A stretch of 64,000 nt of DNA from Liquidambar formosana. Its lineage: Eukaryota; Streptophyta; Magnoliopsida; Saxifragales; Altingiaceae. The stretch's first letter is position 1; each line of letters begins with the position of its first letter. Location of the stretch: NCBI GenBank assembly GCA_039720395.1, contig CM077820.1, positions 51,141,666-51,205,665 on the forward strand. Reading direction: 5' to 3'. The notes under the pieces were generated by a model that was given only the letters and a program-made list of their open reading frames with translations, made no database searches and was not told where the DNA came from. This document shows positions 34,075 through 45,034 of this stretch, one piece after another. Position numbers and translations under genes: made by a program.

Positions 34075-35256
34075 ATGAAGGGGAGCGATTCTTGCTGTGG
34101 ACTATCATGGTGGCGGGATGCAAACAAATCCCATTCCTCGAGGGCAAGAGCTTCATCTTCGCGCCATAAACCCTGCCGGCATTTCTCACTCGCCGTAATC
34201 CAAAAGGCCACCAACAACTTCGACACTGCTTTTATCATCGGCAGAGACAGTTTTGGCAACATATACAAAGGTTGTATCGGCGGCGGCAACACCATGGTTT
34301 CCATCAAGAGGTATAACTCAAACGAGGGATTCAATGAGTTCAACACTGAGATTGAGTTGCTCTCACAGCTCCGTCACCCTCATATCGCCTCTCTCATTGG
34401 CTTCTGCGACCAAAAACGTGAGATGATCCTTGTATATGATTACATGATCAATGGGACTCTATATAGTCACCTACATGGAATAGGCAATAAGGAACCTCTG
34501 CCGTGGAAGCAGAGGCTTGAGATATGCATAGATGCAGCTAAAGGATTACACTTTCTTCACACAGGTGGGAAGCAGACTATCATTCACAGAAACGTGAAGA
34601 GCAGCAACATATTGTTGGACGAGAAGTGGGTGGCTAGGATTTCGAATGTCAAGTTCTCCTTAATATGTCCGTCCGGTATGCCCAATGCGAGGACTGAGAC
34701 TGACAGCTTCGCGTACACATACGGGTATTCGGACCCGGAATATTTTCAAAAATTGGAACTGACGGAGAAATCTGATGTGTATGCATTTGGCGTGGTGTTG
34801 TTTGAGGTATTGTCTGCTAGGAAAGCAGTGGATCTTAAGCTCGATGTTGAGAACCACCGGTTAGCCGAGTGGGTTCAGAGTTGTATTCGGAATGGGACCA
34901 TTGATGAGATCATTGATCCTTGTCTGATGGGGAGAATCGCACCTGTTTGTTTGAAGGAATTTGTGACCATCGCCAAGAGCTGCATACGCGCCAAAGGAAT
35001 TGAAAGACCCATGATGGGAGATGTGGTGGAAGGCCTTGAGTTTGCACTGCAGCTGCAAGAAAGCGCAGACACCGCGAACGAGGAAAACGATTCTTCTGAT
35101 GACAATGAATACATTTATCGGGGCATGTCATTTGGTGAGTCCATCACCTCTGCTCACAACGACGTGGTCTCAAGCCAAAGTGGACGTGTGTCGACTTCAA
35201 GTGCTAGTGAACGGAGCTTTCCTAGTTTTGATTCTGGTAGTGTTAAAGGAACGTAA
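34075..35256 (+). CDS. FERONIA-like cytoplasmic pseudokinase (copy 5), intact frame
   Basis: A 393-residue single-exon protein: a short Cys-containing N-terminus, then a kinase domain (about 45-330) of the CrRLK1L type with no malectin-like or membrane domain, then an acidic, Ser-rich tail with IYRGMSFGES. The Gly loop is GRDSFG (56-61, middle Gly lost) and the beta-3 Lys is kept (VSIK, K78). The HRD motif is HRN (171-173), losing the catalytic Asp, and DFG is replaced by NVK (191-193). It should be catalytically dead yet has no stop or frameshift. The ATG of other copies is ACG here, so translation probably starts at the next in-frame ATG, 34075. A scaffold or decoy role is inference; a young pseudogene is the alternative. 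Confidence 0.85.
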   Translation: MKGSDSCCGLSWWRDANKSHSSRARASSSRHKPCRHFSLAVIQKATNNFDTAFIIGRDSFGNIYKGCIGGGNTMVSIKRYNSNEGFNEFNTEIELLSQLRHPHIASLIGFCDQKREMILVYDYMINGTLYSHLHGIGNKEPLPWKQRLEICIDAAKGLHFLHTGGKQTIIHRNVKSSNILLDEKWVARISNVKFSLICPSGMPNARTETDSFAYTYGYSDPEYFQKLELTEKSDVYAFGVVLFEVLSARKAVDLKLDVENHRLAEWVQSCIRNGTIDEIIDPCLMGRIAPVCLKEFVTIAKSCIRAKGIERPMMGDVVEGLEFALQLQESADTANEENDSSDDNEYIYRGMSFGESITSAHNDVVSSQSGRVSTSSASERSFPSFDSGSVKGT

Positions 35257-35312
35257 ATGAGGAAATCCCATGCTACAGCCTGCAGCCAATGAGGTGATCA
35301 ATCATAAAGGGG

Positions 35313-35372
35313 ATTGTACCTCGTGTATTAGTAGTTTTTGGGTTATATTTTGACTAATGCACGAGATACAAT
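35313..35372. repeat. Short hairpin downstream of copy 5
   Basis: attgtacctcgtgtattagt and actaatgcacgagatacaat are nearly perfect inverted arms of about 20 nt with an AT-rich loop. It could be a small foldback element or an RNA structure in the 3' UTR. The context, 56 bp after the stop codon, does not decide. Confidence 0.6.
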
Positions 35373-35877
35373 TTCTTATACTCCCTTTGTCAAGACTACA
35401 CATACATATATCTTTCTTCCGCTCTTGGGTTTTTTTTTTTTTAAAGAAATGATATATAAAAGAACACACACCCACATACGCACCCACACAGAGTACATCG
35501 AAACCAAAACCTCCGCAAACTGCACACCCTTATTGGAATGTGACATGCCATTAGACTTAAGGCCATTGGCATATATACACATATATCCAAACCTTGCTGA
35601 ATAATCATTCCATAACAATGAGAACTATATCTTGCTATCGTACATGCCCTTCATATTACGTCTCACATTCTGTCCTGTTTATGATATCATTTCAGCATCG
35701 ATCAGTTGTGCAACTGTTTAGTACTTTTTAGTTGTTAGATATTATAGTGCGTTGTCTGTGCATCCGATAGTGATTGAGAATCGAAATCGGGACTTACGAT
35801 TCTTAAGTTATGGTTCTTTGCCATTTGAGCTACCTTTGTGGGTTTCAAATCCATCCATCCGTCCTTTAGAAGTAGCT
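35373..35877. other. Intergenic, no gene seen
   Basis: 3' flank of kinase copy 5 up to the target site of the next transposon. Nothing recognisable. Confidence 0.5.
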
Positions 35878-35886
35878 AATTATATG

Positions 35887-36269
35887 GGCTCTTTTCCCTA
35901 AATGGTAGGTTTTTTAGGCTTTATTCCAACTTTGGTGTGATTTTAAACTTTATTCCCAAACAGCGATAAATCGTGGTTAGCAACCACGTTTTTAGCTTTG
36001 GGCATACAACCACGATTTTGAACTTTATTCCCAAACAGCGATAAATCGTGGTTGCTAACCACGATTTTATAACCACGTTTTTAGCTTTGGGCATACAACC
36101 ACGATTTTGAACTTAATTCCCAAACAGCGATAAATCGTGGTTGCTAACCACGATTTTATATTAAAATCGTGGTTAGCAACCACGATTTATCGCTGTTTGG
36201 GAATAAAGTTCAAAATCACACCAAAGTTGGAATAAAGTTTAAAAAACCTACCATTTAGGGAAATAAGCC
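35887..36269. mobile_element. Palindrome-rich MULE-like element, short copy, 9-bp TSD
   Basis: The ends GGCTCTTTTCCC and (reverse complement of the right end) GGCTTATTTCCC match those of 20321-21925. The perfect 9-bp duplication AATTATATG is at 35878-35886 and 36270-36278. At 383 bp it consists almost entirely of TIR and repeated AATCGTGGTTGCTAACCACG near-palindromes; the internal sequence of the long copy is missing. Confidence 0.9.
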
Positions 36270-36278
36270 AATTATATG

Positions 36279-36566
36279 TGTACGCTCTTATAAAGCGAAA
36301 AATCCAAATTAATTAAATTGAAATTCATGCAAACTTTTTGTGTTTTGATGAATAGGAAGCGTTTAATTCTCCCAGTCTCGGTAATTATCAAATCTTCTAT
36401 CTCTGGTTGTAGAAGAGTCATACTTTTTAGTTATCGTCTTGGAATCATTTTTCCTTCGCGGTTATGTAAGACCATAATGAAAACGCAATTTTTGTTTTAT
36501 TAAAGATCGTTTCCACCGGGTAGAACCAAAAGGAATTAATTAGTAGTCAATCAATTAGCACGTCAA
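36279..36566. other. Intergenic, upstream of kinase relic 6
   Basis: AT-rich, no gene or repeat recognised. Confidence 0.45.
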
Positions 36567-37790
36567 CAATATGCAAAACTGCATACCCCCGAGGACAAAG
36601 ATATACGTACTTGCTTACGGAGAATTAATTTCCTGGTCAATGAGGAAGACCAAGGAGCGCGGTGGCTCTTGCTGTGGGCTAGCTATCATGGTGTTTGGAT
36701 ATATACAAACCCAATTCCTCAAGCACAAAAGCTTCATTTTGGGTTCTTTGCCCTCTCACCAGAAATTATTCTGGACAACGGTTATACCATGTAACATGAT
36801 AACTTATATACCATGTAGCATTAGCTTACGTTCACGGGTGAACAGCAAGAAGAATTTCACTACAAGGGAAACTAAGTTTAAAAGTGGAATTAATTGTCTC
36901 TCACTCCTAAGCCTAGTACAACTAGAGATATATTCTTTTAACACCCTTGATAATTATTATGGAGTATATGTTAATTTTAGGGTATGTTGGAATTGAATTT
37001 TATTGAAATGTATGAATTTTTTTATGTGATATATAAAAATTTATTCTTATAATAATAATAATAATAATAAATCTAATTTTGTGAAATATTTTAGTGATGT
37101 ATAGATACACGTGGTAGGTTGTCGTATATACACATATATTGGAATGTTGACTGTGTACGTAAGATACTAACACAATATGTATTCTTCCATAGCCTTATTT
37201 TATATATTTTTGGGTTGATTGGAGTGACTGTGCTATATCCATAGTGTATATAGAAATTAGGGTTAAGGTCATATCGATGGAGGAGTTCTCCCTTTTATTT
37301 TTATTTTTTTAGAGAAATATATTCTCTCTTTTATAAACAAAAATGCAAATGAGATATAGTATTATATAAATTATTATATTATATCCAATAAATAAATATT
37401 TTGAAAAATCAAGTGAGCTTTGTCCACTAGTATTTCACTTCATGCGTGAAAAATCCCCTAGCGGCCCAATAGTTCAAACTGAGCTAATGATGTGCAAATT
37501 TTCTTCCCCATCTGCTTGCTAATGAGTAATGACATGCAGCCACTATAATTTTGGTCAACAAATGACAGACTCACATGTCACATGGAACCAAAAAACCAAC
37601 AATCAGCATGTACAAATTGAGGTCATGTTGATGGTGACAACACAATGGTTGGGCGATCAAGAGGCTGACCCAGAGGGGTCACACAATGGAGCCCTGAGAT
37701 TTCATTTAAGACTGAGATTGAGTTGCTTTCTCAGTTGCATCACCCCTCATCTAATCTCTCCAATTGGCTACTGCAACATTGGACTTTCCG
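36567..37790 (+). pseudogene. FERONIA-like kinase copy 6, two separated fragments
   Basis: 36567-36740 matches the leader and first about 30 codons of copy 2 (MRKTKERGGSCCGL), with a 4-base insertion after CCGL that breaks the frame. 37615-37790 matches the N-lobe from the GNTMV to GYCN codons, again with small indels. Between them about 870 bp of unrelated AT-rich sequence replaces the Gly-loop coding part. The rest of the kinase is absent. Confidence 0.72.
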
Positions 37791-38189
37791 GGGCTGGAGG
37801 AACATACGGGCCCTTAAGCCCACCTCTGTCCAACCAAGGGGCCCGAACCAATTTATCCTTTTTTAAGGCCAAAGATTTTCACCAGGTAGAAATCCACAAA
37901 GAAACGCTCCAAACCAAGCCTAATGCCAAACAGCAAGTGTAAATTCACTCGTAACTTTGATCTTGCTTAAAAGGTTTAAGCTGAACACTAGGATGGATCC
38001 TTGCAGGCCCCGTTTTCCCAATTTGCTCGAAGTCGATCTCTTGAATTACAAATGAGGCGGGGAGACGGTTAGTGGGCTTTGCTGATAATTAACATTAGTC
38101 AGCAGGGTCACTAGGACAAAGCTTTGGGCCATTTTCTATAGGCTTAAGGCTTTCATTGGAGAAGGGTCCGAGGGAGTGCAGCGCTACTG

Positions 38190-38418
38190 GTTTTCTAGTG
38201 CACAGCGCTGTCGGTTTTACAAAAATCGGCAACGCTGTACACTAGAAAACATCATCTTGAACAACTTTGTAGAAAAAAGTTATTCCAAAATCTATCGTTT
38301 AAGTAAACTTTTTAGCCATTTATAGTATTTATTTCATTTTTTGCCAAAAAGTCTACTTAAACGATAAATTTTGGAAAAACTTTCTTCTGCAAAGTTGTTC
38401 AAAATGATGTTTTCTAGT
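38190..38418. repeat. Two overlapping hairpins (foldback element)
   Basis: 38190-38250 is an inverted repeat (gttttctagtgcacagcg against cgctgtacactagaaaac) with a tiny loop. 38241-38418 is a second, longer hairpin with arms of about 73 nt (actagaaaacatcat... against ...atgatgttttctagt). They share the segment actagaaaac, so only one can fold at a time. Related to the hairpin at 23745-23985. Confidence 0.82.
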
Positions 38419-38801
38419 GTTTTACAAGACCAGTTTTTGTAAAAACCTGATATATTTTACATAAAATCTTAAAAACCAAAATGAAAAGGGAGGTTTGATT
38501 GAAAAAAAAAAAAAAGGGGGTTGCAATAGCCGTTCCCGGACCATAATGAGGAAATATCTCCTCATTGGGCTCACAGTCTTGCCCATATGGCCTAAATTCT
38601 CCAATTTGGGCTCACAGACTTCAGACAGGCAGACAGCCACCAGCTCGAGTCCTACAATTCATTTGGGAAAGAAACACAGGGGTCATTCTCCCTCCCTCAG
38701 TTCATATGCGTGAACAGTTAATATATTGTTTGAAGCTGATCGTCTCTTCAGAGACATCCCGATAAAATTGGTCGAAGCTGATCTAACCGTGTCGGAGCAT
38801 A
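38419..38801. promoter_or_regulatory. 5' flank of the RING-finger gene
   Basis: Region between the foldback repeat and the RING gene start, presumably including its promoter and 5' UTR. An A-run at about 38503-38514 is the only simple repeat. No core elements can be assigned with confidence. Confidence 0.35.
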
Positions 38802-41800
38802 ATGAATGAGGAGAAGACTCAGGAGAAGAATGAGAGCAGCTCTTCCCCTTCCCACGACTCGAACCCCTGTCCCATCTGCCTCGGACCCATTACTCAAGAC
38901 TCATATCTGGATCAATGCTTCCGTACATCTCTCTCTCTCTAGTTTTTAATTTTATTTTTTAAAATTTTTTATTTTATATGTTTTTCCCTAAGTCTCTGTT
39001 TGGTTGCCGAGAAAAACTTAGGGAAAAGAATAAACAATGAACGTTTAATCTTATGTTTCATGTTTTCTCCGGTTCCAAACAATGAAAATTCTCATATTCA
39101 TGATTTTAACTTTTTTTTCTCTCTTTTTCTTACACTTTCTCAGCAACCAAACAGAGTATAAGTTTTGTTTTATCACTAATCTCCTTTTTCTGAGTTTATA
39201 TTGTTCAATTTTACGAGTTGGGTTTTTGAAAACCACTGCGAATTACCATATAGAAAACCCTTTTTGTAGAAACATTCGAAGATTTCCTCTGGTATTAGAA
39301 GTTCAGAACTTTGTTGTGGTGGGTTTAATCATATTAAAAATATAATTTATCATGTAAATTTTTATTGAATTTAATTACATTTTATAGCATTTGCTTGCCC
39401 ACCAAAAGGACCATCGAAGGGAAAAAATTGGAAATTTCTACAGGGTTGCTTCACAAGATCCTAATAATAATTGTGTATTTAGTATTTGCGAAATTAATAA
39501 TTAGAATAACAATGCTACGGAAAACAAGTAAGACTCAGTTTTCAATTTGTCTATTTATATCTTCAATTCTCAAGTTTTATATGTTCTGAAACAAAAAGAA
39601 AAGGAGCTTTAAGCTCCCTCGTAACTGAAGAGAAACTATTTAGAAATGAGTAGTTATTGAAGTATATCTACATAAAATATAATTGAAGTGTTATTAGGAT
39701 CAAGTAGATTTGACCCCCACGTTGTCTGCTCTGTAGTGACCACAAGTTACCACTTGGTTAAGACAATTGTAAATAGGACATGGTCTTATTGACTAAGATA
39801 ACCTTCTATAATCATGACTTGACAATTGTTTCTTTTGTGGTGAGAAGTGTGAATTAGCTTAGACCATGTCCAATTTACAACTCACTTCATTGTACACTTC
39901 AAATTGATTCCTTAAGCAAGAGAAAATGGGAATTTTAGGCACCCAAGGCAAGATAAATATATTCTATTTTTCGTGACTTTTAATTGTTCACCTTTTCCCC
40001 TGTCTTTAGAGTTATAATAGTGTATTTTTGAGTTTTATCTGTTCAAACAAAAAAAAAGTTTATTGCCGCATAATTGAGCAATTTATCATAATGTTGTCTG
40101 CTCATTTAAGTCTATGTGATGATGAATAATCATCAATATAAGTATATGGATGGAAAATACAGTACTATATATAATTGTATATATATGCATATCATGTTTA
40201 CTTAGGCTTACAAGTCTTGTGTTGCAGATAAGTTTTGCTACAATTGTATTGTACATTGGAGTAAAGTGGTTGGTAGCAAGCGGTCTCTCCCGCCTTCCTC
40301 TTTAAAATGTCCTCTATGCAAGGTTTGTTCTATTCACATTATTTTTCTGTGTATTGCATTTTTATAGAAGTGGGTTGCCATGGACTTTACTAGTGCATAA
40401 CTTCTTCAGTTCTTCTGTTTGTGAAATTGTGAACATAATAGCCATGTCATTGATCATGCACTTTGAAGATTATCTTTTCTATTAGGATACCATATTGACA
40501 TGTAAAATGTCTCAAACTCTAAAGGCGCTTACCATGGAAATTGAATGACTTCATTGTGTTTGTGTTTACATAGTTAATATCAGTCTGTGTGAATGGGGGG
40601 CAGTAAGGCATTAAACTATTACTTCCCTCTCATAAATAATGATAAATATTGAAAAAAATGTCATTTCAAGGACCTAAATTTGGTCCCACCAATAGCTGGT
40701 TCTTAGATGGAGGAAATGTTCTGTTCAAAGTAGTGGGTGGCAAAGTGCCTGAGGGGAGACTAGGACAACCGGAGAGGGGGAGGCAAAGGATGAGGAAGGT
40801 ATTCTGAAGTGTTAACAGGCACAATGGTGAGGAATGTTCGGATTGGAATCCTTAAAAAATGTGCCATTATTGGTCCTTTATGGAGGTCCTGACTGGTACA
40901 CAAGCCGGAGCTAGCTGGGATGCAGTCTCAAAGCCACTAGCAAGCTTCAAGGCTGCAGGCTCAAAAACTGTAAGGTTTGTAGGCCTAGTCAAATAGGCTT
41001 CAGCAGGTCAGATGGGTCTGCTTGACCTGCACATCAATTGATATCTGTTCTGACAACATTGAAGGATAAGCACTTTGAGGTATGGTTGAGGGTGGTACCA
41101 CCTGCATTAGCTACTGAGGCATCAAAACTAAGGTGCATTCACTGAGCTCCATTGCAAGTCAAAGCTACTTCCAGTTCAACCACTAGTATATATTTACTAA
41201 TAGGATCATAGTCATCCATTGGAGCTTAGGAGTAGGTCCACCGGGGACTGACTTATTGCCATGGAAAACCCGGTTTGCTATGAGCAATGAAATACACATA
41301 ATAAAACTATGGAGAGATTTCATTTTCAGATGTGTTACAAATGCAGTCTTTGTTGTTTCATTCATTTCTCTGATTAGAGTAGATTCTGATAGTTATATCT
41401 TGTGGGCATTAGGTCCATTGTAAGGCTTTAAAGGTGAGCCTTAGTCTCGATCATAGTTTTATGTTCTGTATTCAGTATGGGCATATAAATTACCATTTCA
41501 GAGTGCTCTTGAGGAGGCAAACTCTTCAACAAACAATGCAAATATTTGGCAAGCCCATAGAAGCCCCTTCACGTGAAACTTACTCTTTTTACCCTTTTTT
41601 TTTCAAAAAAAAAAAAAAAATTTCCCTCCGTTCCTAAATTATTGGCCTCCTTTCCTTTTTGGGATGTTTCAAAATTATTGTCACAGTTTAAAAGTTAATG
41701 ATTCTTTTTATTTCATTTCCTAAAATACCCTTAAAAGGGTGTTCTCTCTCTTTTCAATGTTTTGTACACTTAAGGGTAAAATTGGAATGTCAAAACATAT

Positions 41801-42000
41801 ATATTGATGTGAAAGCATTTAATAGGGTTTCCTAAAAAAACGTGCTTTTTCAAAGGGGACAGTCAAATATGAATGGAGGGTGTACATGTCGTAATTATTA
41901 GTTTATTCTTATTGTTATGTAAATTTTTCCACAAGTTTGCCTGTAAGTTTTCTTTTTGTGTATTTTCCATTTATTTATTTTCCTTGTAAACAGTTTCCCT

Positions 42001-42070
<70 letters not shown>

Positions 42071-43542
42071 AAGCCTTTTGACATTCAATTATCCTTACTG
42101 AATTGCTGTCGTATGATTAATTTGCAGACCGAAAATTTTTCTATTGTACATAGTTACGATGGAAGTTCTTTTCAACAGCGTTACATTAACCAAAAATGTG
42201 GGGATAGGTATCTGTTGATTTCTTTTGTTTGACTTTTGTCTCTAATTAATGAGACGTTTTTATTTATTTTTGTTTGTGGTATCTGCAGTTTTTTCTTTTC
42301 AAGTGCTCACAAGTATCGATTACAGTGCTACTACATTGAACCAGGTCTTGTACTGCTCGTCATCTTGATTTGTTGGTTCTTGTTTTCTTGCTCTCTGTTT
42401 GCTATATTATTCCTGACAAACCTACTGTTACCTATACATATTTTTCAGTTAATTATGTGTTAAATCAGGTATCTTAAATGACATATGGAATGTGTCACGT
42501 TATTGGAAGTCCCGTAAGTATCTTCATCCAAATAAGTGGCTTCAAGATTGGTTGAGAAGAGAGATTCAAGCTCTAATACAGGTCCATTTGTTAATGAATT
42601 CATTGTTTAGTGTGCATTTTCTTGTCCTTTTGACTTGGGGCACGTCTAGATGTCCCACGGAATTGATTTTCTTTATTTGATTTTTGGTTTTCCTGAAATG
42701 ATGCGTTCTAAGTTCTTGACCAGAAATGATGCATTCTGAGTTCTTGACCAGCATTTTTTTGTTTCTCTGTCTGAGAAGATTGAATATGATTCTAATGAAA
42801 AGTTGAAGTAAAACGTTTATATGTATGGGTATGCTATTTATAGAAGCTAGCGATTGTTTGTACTTTATACAAAATTGTAACCCTAGATTATCCTTTTTAG
42901 AACACATAACATATGTGGTTGACTGGTTATGACTAAATTGCTCCCTACTATACTCCACATGCAGGAGGAAGAAGTTGACATTATTGTGCATCACATACTT
43001 GGTTTGATAGACTCATTCTTGAGAAGGTAATATTCATTGTCGTTTGCCTCTTAAATTGAGTGATGCACACTTAAATTGATTCAACGATCTTAACACTTCA
43101 ATCACCATGTTCTTTTGAGCTCTCTTATGAATTTCCATTAAAGGTTCACAAATAGAAAGTCATCAAATTGGGTGGTTGTAACCTTTTTAATTATTATATT
43201 AGTTAGTGTACCTGAATTGACACTAAAGCTCTGCATTGTTCCAGTAATGAGCAAAAATATCAGACGGGCACACCTGAAACAAAACAAGAAGAGTTCAAGG
43301 CTTTGGTTTCTGATGCTGCGAGACCTTTTCTAACAGGAAGAACGGACCGTTTTGTAAATGAGGTTGAACTCTTTCTTGCTTCGGGTTTGAATATTGTAGC
43401 CTATGATGAAGTTTATATACAGCGCTTGGGATGGAACACTCCTGGGGAAACCAGCGAGGGAGCAGAAGGAAAACATAATGAACATGTACCTCTAATCCCC
43501 TACTTATATATATTTGATGACGACTCCAATGACACTGATTAA
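38802..43542 (+). CDS. RING-finger E3 ubiquitin ligase, TOPORS-like, 7 exons
   Basis: Exons 38802-38922, 40228-40322, 42128-42207, 42289-42344, 42469-42581, 42965-43026 and 43245-43542, all with GT-AG borders and compatible phases, give 274 residues ending at TAA. The C3HC4 RING uses C23, C26, C39, H41, C44, C47, C68 and C71 (CPIC, CFHKFCYNC, CPLC); the His41 codon is formed across the first splice junction. The remainder, including RPFLTGRTDRFVNEVELFLA, resembles the conserved region after the RING in TOPORS proteins. Likely acts in ubiquitin transfer; substrate unknown. The acidic C-terminus ends DDDSNDTD. Introns 1 and 2 each hold a MITE. This model is built by me from splice signals. Confidence 0.85.
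38994..39156. mobile_element. Small MITE in intron 1 of the RING gene
   Basis: Terminal inverted repeats ctctgtttggttgccgagaa and (reverse complement of the right end) ctctgtttggttgctgagaa, about 163 bp apart. The target duplication is unclear, so the superfamily is not assigned. Confidence 0.7.
41624..41880 (+). mobile_element. Stowaway-like MITE in intron 2 of the RING gene
   Basis: Begins CCCTCCGTTCCTAAATTATT and ends in ATGAATGGAGGG. It aligns with the reverse complement of 44174-44445 over most of its length, including the attgtcac and cttaagggtaaaattggaatg blocks. No coding capacity. Confidence 0.75.
42002..42067. repeat. (CTAT)n / (AT)n compound microsatellite
   Basis: About seven CTAT units followed by about 18 AT units, in intron 2 of the RING gene, 60 bp before exon 3. 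Confidence 0.9.
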
Positions 43543-44173
43543 ACTTTTACCTCCCCATCATAAAGGTTGTATTTGCATTGTTTGATTTTCTTTTGCGAAA
43601 TTCCTTTTGGTGCCATTAATACTCTATAGCCAGTGCTTTTACAATTCTGTTTCGATGCCAAGAACCAGGGAGAATAGAAGAGATAATAAGGAAAAGAAGG
43701 AATAGAATGGAGAATTATTTTTCTTTGGATGTAAAAGTAGAGAGGAACTGAGAAAAACAACAGAAAAGGAACAGAAACTCCCACTCTCTTTAAATTGAAC
43801 ACTCTTGTGAATGATTTGTTTACTTCAAAAAAGTATGGAGATTGTGCTTCTATCAAATATCAGCACTGTTGTATGCCATTTGATAGTTTTGACAAGGGTG
43901 TAGCAACTGATAACTGCAGTAACCTACATGTTTCAAGTGGTGTGCCGTGGAGCTAACATTGGGATGCGCCCATCCATGAGTATGATGCTACTCTGCAACT
44001 AAACCTATGGCATTTGGCATTTGAAGATAATTCATGAGTATCCCAAAAACTCAATTATCTTTCATATTGTGATTAAATCCCAAACATTCAGCATCAAATA
44101 ATCGTAAAAACTTTTATCTTACAACCGAACCTTTTGGGACTTGCATTTTGCCAAATTTATCATTAAATTAATA
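43543..44173. other. Intergenic after the RING gene
   Basis: 3' UTR and flank of the RING gene. No further gene seen. Confidence 0.5.
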
Positions 44174-44445
44174 CTCCTTTTGTTCTTAATTGATTGTCTT
44201 TTTTGAAAAAATACATTTTTTTAAGAAACTATATTTAATGCTTTTACATCAATATTTATGTTTTGACATTCTAATTTTGCCCTTAAGTATACAAAATATC
44301 GAAAAAAAATCGGAAAAATAGAGAATATTCTTTTGAGGGTATTTTAGGAAATGAAATAAAAAATAATAATTAACTTTTGAAATATAACAATAATTTTGAA
44401 AAATCCAAAAATGAAAGGAGACCACTAATTTAGGCATAGAGGGAC
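44174..44445 (-). mobile_element. Stowaway-like MITE, opposite orientation to 41624-41880
   Basis: The ends CTCCTTTTGTTC and GGCATAGAGGGAC are bounded by TA dinucleotides (44172-44173, 44446-44447). Its reverse complement matches the MITE at 41624-41880. It lies about 600 bp upstream of the first amidase gene. Confidence 0.75.
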
Positions 44446-44729
44446 TATATTTTTCTTATATGCTTTGTGTATTTTTGATATTTTATGCATTTTCTTAATG
44501 TGTATTTTAAGATTATGTGTTAAGATATACTTAATGAGATAATAATTGTATTGGAAATATGAAAAATATATTGAAAATGATACAAATAATATAAAAAAAA
44601 AATAGTAAAATTTTATAGAGAATTATGCAAATTGCTTTAAAAAAAATGTAAAAATAGTTAGAAAATTATAATAATAAAATTTTTTTTTAATCCATTGGGA
44701 CTATTATCCGCGCTATTTTTGGAAAAATC

Positions 44730-45034
44730 GAGGATTGGCCCAACTAAAAGCGTTAAAATGACTGCTTGTCTTCTTGTGGCCGCCTAGGAGAGGACTCACA
44801 TTCGACACCCGTCATCCTCAAGAATGACGGGTAAAACCGTCATTTTATTGAAATGACGTTGATCTTTTGAAAAGCGATTTTGTCAAGGCAACTTCTCTCT
44901 CTAGAAACAAGAAAGGAAGCTCACAATAGGACGACGGCGTTTCACCTTGTAACTCGCTATTATTACCTTGGCAACATTACATAGCTGCTTGTATAGAAGA
45001 AGTGCTCACTCTCACTGGAATAGCAGTAGCGGAC
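44730..45034 (+). promoter_or_regulatory. Conserved 5' block of amidase copy A
   Basis: Shares ordered blocks with the flank of copy C (56135-56484): attggcc..aaaagcgttaaaatgactgct, gattttgtcaaggcaacttctct and gacgacggcgttt. Copy B keeps only part of it. Conservation across the three paralogues makes it a promoter or 5' UTR candidate. Confidence 0.6.

Noticed and set aside
35458..35500. Possible telomere-like or CRISPR-like repeats (cacacccacat)
   Set aside because: An irregular CA-rich run, no spacer structure, and the genome is a plant nuclear one.
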